In this document: positions 62,912 to 64,000 of the stretch, piece after piece | Numbering within the stretch: the stretch's first letter is position 1 | How the letters are laid out: each line of letters begins with the position of its first letter | Assembly (NCBI GenBank): GCA_016208105.1 | Contig: JACQYS010000010.1 | Span: 1 to 64,000 of the forward strand | DNA: 64,000 bases | Source of the DNA: Desulfovibrio sp. | GTDB taxonomy: Bacteria > Desulfobacterota > Desulfovibrionia > Desulfovibrionales > Desulfovibrionaceae | Direction: 5' to 3' | The notes under the pieces: generated by a model | Told to the model about the DNA's origin: nothing | Database searches by the model: none | What the model saw: only the letters and a program-made list of their open reading frames with translations | Program-made: the position numbers and the translations under genes

Positions 62912-64000
62912 TTATTGGCTCTTGCGCAAATCGAGAATCCGCTGGGCCTTGCCTTCCGAACGCTGGATGCTCCTGGGTTCAACCAGCTTCACATGCGCTG
63001 TCACGCCCAGGTAATCCTTGATGTTCTTGATTATCTTGCCTTCGATGCGTTGTAAATTCTTGATTTCGTCCGAGAAGAGCTTCTCGTCTACCTCCACCTG
63101 CACTTCCAGCGTATCCAGGTTGCCCTCGCGCTTCACCACCAGGAGGTAGTGGGGCGACAGTCCTTCCGTTTCCAGGAGGATGGATTCTATCTGGCTGGGG
63201 AACACGTTCACGCCTCGGATGATGAGCATGTCGTCGGAGCGGCCCATCATGCGGTGCACCCGGGCGAAGGTCCGGCCGCAGCGGCAGGGCACAACGTCCA
63301 ATTTGGTGATGTCGCGGGTGCGGTAGCGGATGAGCGGCTGGGCTTCCTTGGTGAGCGTGGTGATGACCAGCTCGCCGACCTCGCCCGGAGGCAGAACCTC
63401 GCAGGTGTCGGGATCGATCACCTCGATCAGGAAGTGGTCTTCCATGATGTGCAGGCCCTTCTGGGCGATGTTGCACTCGATGCCCACGCCCGGTCCCATG
63501 ATCTCCGAGAGGCCGTAGATGTCGATGGCCGTGATGCCCATGCGCTCCTCGATGTCGCGGCGCATCTCCTCAGTCCAGGGCTCGGCCCCGAAAATGCCGA
63601 TCTTTAAGGGCAGGTCCTTGATGTTGACCCCGGCCTCCAGTGCCGCCTCGTGCAGCACCAGGGCGTAGGAGGGGGTGGAGCAGATAACGGTGGGGCCGAA
63701 ATCCTTCAGAAGCATCACCTGGCGCTTGGTGCCGCCGCCCGACACGGGCACGATGATGGCGCCGAGTTCTTCCGCGCCGTAGTGGGCGCCGAGCCCGCCG
63801 GTGAACAGGCCGTAGCCGTAGGCGTTGTGGATGATGTCGCGGGTGGAGGCGCCGGAGGCCACGAAGCAGCGGGCCATGAGCTTGGCCCAGTTGCGCACGT
63901 CGCGGTGGGTGTAGCCAACCACGGTGGACTTGCCCGTGGTGCCCGACGATGCATGGATGCGCACCACGTTCTCCTTGGGAACGGCGAAGAGCCCGAAGGG
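62912..64000 (-). CDS. paaK: Phenylacetate-CoA ligase family protein (5' end off window)
   Basis: The reading frame stays open to the right edge, so only the C-terminal 362 residues are seen. The visible part starts [20 protein letters not shown] and contains the P-loop [17 protein letters not shown]-loop [15 protein letters not shown], hinge-region [17 protein letters not shown] and ends [12 protein letters not shown]...[15 protein letters not shown], the family C-terminus. It activates phenylacetate or a related aryl acid to a CoA ester. In anaerobes this enzyme often pairs with indolepyruvate oxidoreductase in aromatic amino-acid fermentation. It is cotranscribed with the ACT gene. Confidence 0.93.
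   Translation of the reverse strand, partial: PFGLFAVPKENVVRIHASSGTTGKSTVVGYTHRDVRNWAKLMARCFVASGASTRDIIHNAYGYGLFTGGLGAHYGAEELGAIIVPVSGGGTKRQVMLLKDFGPTVICSTPSYALVLHEAALEAGVNIKDLPLKIGIFGAEPWTEEMRRDIEERMGITAIDIYGLSEIMGPGVGIECNIAQKGLHIMEDHFLIEVIDPDTCEVLPPGEVGELVITTLTKEAQPLIRYRTRDITKLDVVPCRCGRTFARVHRMMGRSDDMLIIRGVNVFPSQIESILLETEGLSPHYLLVVKREGNLDTLEVQVEVDEKLFSDEIKNLQRIEGKIIKNIKDYLGVTAHVKLVEPRSIQRSEGKAQRILDLRKSQ

Overview
This 64 kb window looks like the chromosome of a GC-rich, Gram-negative sulfate-reducing bacterium of the Desulfovibrio group. That is an inference. It rests on the homotrimeric-porin family gene, a chemoreceptor with a periplasmic zinc-binding (CZB) domain, Tat-exported iron-sulfur proteins, a cobalamin-riboswitch CbpA/CbpB peptide system, and Lol, LapA-like and autotransporter genes of a diderm cell.

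Positions 1-6761 are part of an integrated element. It sits against the 3' end of ssrA (tmRNA) and continues past the left edge of the window. Reading leftward from the att junction, it has helically phased short repeats, five integrase arm-type sites, a tyrosine integrase, one strikingly AT-rich cargo gene, a 33-bp-phased palindromic repeat array, an AlpA-type regulator, an HTH protein, a DnaB-N/RepA-like ATPase, and four small phage/island-type genes joined by short overlaps. The 5' end of an IS1595-like transposase lies at the edge. No capsid or portal gene is visible, so a satellite or integrative element is more likely than a complete prophage.

Positions 6759-24400 are core chromosome with lifestyle genes: tmRNA, a cupin regulator with an acyl-CoA ligase, a CZB chemoreceptor, a five-gene operon for membrane and Tat-exported redox proteins (Fe-S aldo/keto reductase, NapH/NapG-like ferredoxin, DUF362, DUF6599 and a secreted protein), a major porin, a glycosyltransferase, an outer-membrane protein and an exported arylsulfatase.

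Positions 24500-43400 are mainly housekeeping: tRNA-Met, uppP, engB, aroQ, efp, ftsK, lolA, pgm, a MarC protein, a GNAT acetyltransferase, a large autotransporter, a beta-CASP metallo-hydrolase, infA and an M29 aminopeptidase. Three copies of a dispersed GC-rich palindromic intergenic repeat occur here and at 46.4 kb. Two of them bracket a lipoprotein gene in inverted orientation.

The most unusual system is at 44.6-46.4 kb. A cobalamin riboswitch followed by a strong intrinsic terminator controls a 33-residue peptide gene (cbpA) and, overlapping it, a SPASM-type radical SAM enzyme (cbpB). This looks like a vitamin-B12-regulated ribosomal peptide modification system of unknown product.

Positions 46.5-64 kb hold lysA, mutS, a LapA-like protein, HIT and LOG proteins, uvrC, a methyltransferase, a YD-HG repeat protein, UPF0173, ubiX, clpS-clpA, an M48 lipoprotein protease, a periplasmic-sensor diguanylate cyclase, a tandem-ACT protein, and a phenylacetate-CoA ligase cut by the right edge.
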